Shown: piece by piece, positions 5,677-5,849 of the stretch
Layout: every line of letters starts with the position of its first letter
Position numbering within the stretch: position 1 is the stretch's first letter
Source of the DNA: Cellvibrionaceae bacterium
GTDB taxonomy: Bacteria > Pseudomonadota > Gammaproteobacteria > Pseudomonadales > Cellvibrionaceae
Length of the DNA: 5,849 bases
Reading direction: 5' to 3'
Assembly (NCBI GenBank): GCA_025800435.1
Contig: JAOXRV010000144.1
Location: forward strand, 1-5,849
Program-made: the position numbers and the translations under genes
The notes under the pieces: model-generated
Databases searched by the model: none
Told to the model about the DNA's origin: nothing
What the model saw: only the letters and a program-made list of their open reading frames with translations

Positions 5677-5703
5677 GAACCCGAAGCTTGCAGAACTTGG
5701 AGC

Positions 5704-5748
5704 CTGGGGTAGCCCTGAATAACTCGACGATGCTCGGTGGAACCCCAG
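5704..5748 (-). repeat. Structured repeat, copy 2 (inverted)
   Basis: Read on the bottom strand, this 45-base block matches 79-123: 18 of 19 in the core (5717-5735) and 32 of 45 overall. The arms CTGGGGT/ACCCCAG (5742-5748 and 5704-5710) pair perfectly in seven positions. It faces the AraC-family gene, about 115 bases before its start. Like copy 1, it points towards a downstream gene. Confidence 0.5.
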
Positions 5749-5785
5749 AACACAATATGTAGTAGTCTTCTTTAAAGTTTGACCC

Positions 5786-5797
5786 ATATCATGATAT
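5786..5797. promoter_or_regulatory. 12-base palindrome in the divergent intergenic region
   Basis: ATATCATGATAT is perfectly self-complementary. It lies just after a -35-like TTGACC (5779-5784), for which I find no well-spaced -10. It could be an operator for a rightward gene beginning near the window end, or for the leftward regulator. AT-rich palindromes of this length also arise by chance. Confidence 0.25.
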
Positions 5798-5844
5798 TCC
5801 CGCCCTAGTGGAGACACAATAGAAAAACTGATTATGGGGGCAAT

Positions 5845-5849
5845 ATGAG
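5845..5849 (+). CDS. Possible start of a rightward gene (partial)
   Basis: The window ends with GGGGG (5836-5840), a 4-base gap and ATGAG. A G-rich ribosome site followed by ATG after a 257-base intergenic region suggests the start of a divergent gene, but only five bases are present. Nothing can be said of its product. An ATG at 5834 stops after four codons. Confidence 0.3.

Noticed and set aside
1..5849. CRISPR array, tRNA, rRNA or phage genes
   Set aside because: No regularly spaced repeats, cloverleaf sequences or phage-type proteins were seen on either strand.

Overview
The window looks like ordinary chromosomal DNA of a Gammaproteobacterium. It has moderate to high GC and tight gene packing. 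The best protein matches are to gammaproteobacterial families: YccA, the Tus sulfur relay and YjbQ all follow the E. coli proteins along most of their length, recalled from memory. The order yccA-tusDCB-tusE is the kind of arrangement I recall from pseudomonads and relatives. A marine or cellvibrionad-type gammaproteobacterium is my guess from the DUF1254 protein, the OruR-type AraC regulator and the hairpin repeats, but the sequence does not prove it.

Layout: (1) 1-310 is non-coding. It holds a long hairpin repeat at the very edge, one copy of a structured repeat, and a tetraloop inverted repeat just upstream of yccA. (2) yccA (+) ends at 967 and is followed by a strong intrinsic terminator. 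(3) tusD-tusC-tusB-tusE (+) follow with 4-base ATGA overlaps or a 2-base gap, clearly one transcription unit. (4) yjbQ (-) converges on tusE. (5) A 133-base divergent intergenic region carries a 21-base-period direct repeat. It precedes a secreted DUF1254/DUF1214 protein (+), which ends in an intrinsic terminator. (6) An AraC-family regulator (-) converges on that terminator. (7) 5588-5849 is non-coding. It holds a second, inverted copy of the structured repeat, two palindromes and possibly the first bases of a rightward gene.

Functionally, TusD, TusC, TusB and TusE are the middle of the sulfur relay for 2-thiouridine at the wobble base of tRNA; TusA and MnmA would be elsewhere. YccA is an inner-membrane modulator of the FtsH protease. 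YjbQ is a small conserved enzyme linked to thiamine-phosphate synthesis. The DUF1254 protein and the AraC regulator may form a regulator-target pair, but only the layout and the phased direct repeat support this.

I do not see a clearly new multi-gene system. The most unusual signals are non-coding: the structured repeat found in opposite orientation near both window ends, with base changes that partly preserve a stem, and the phased direct repeat in front of the DUF1254 gene.
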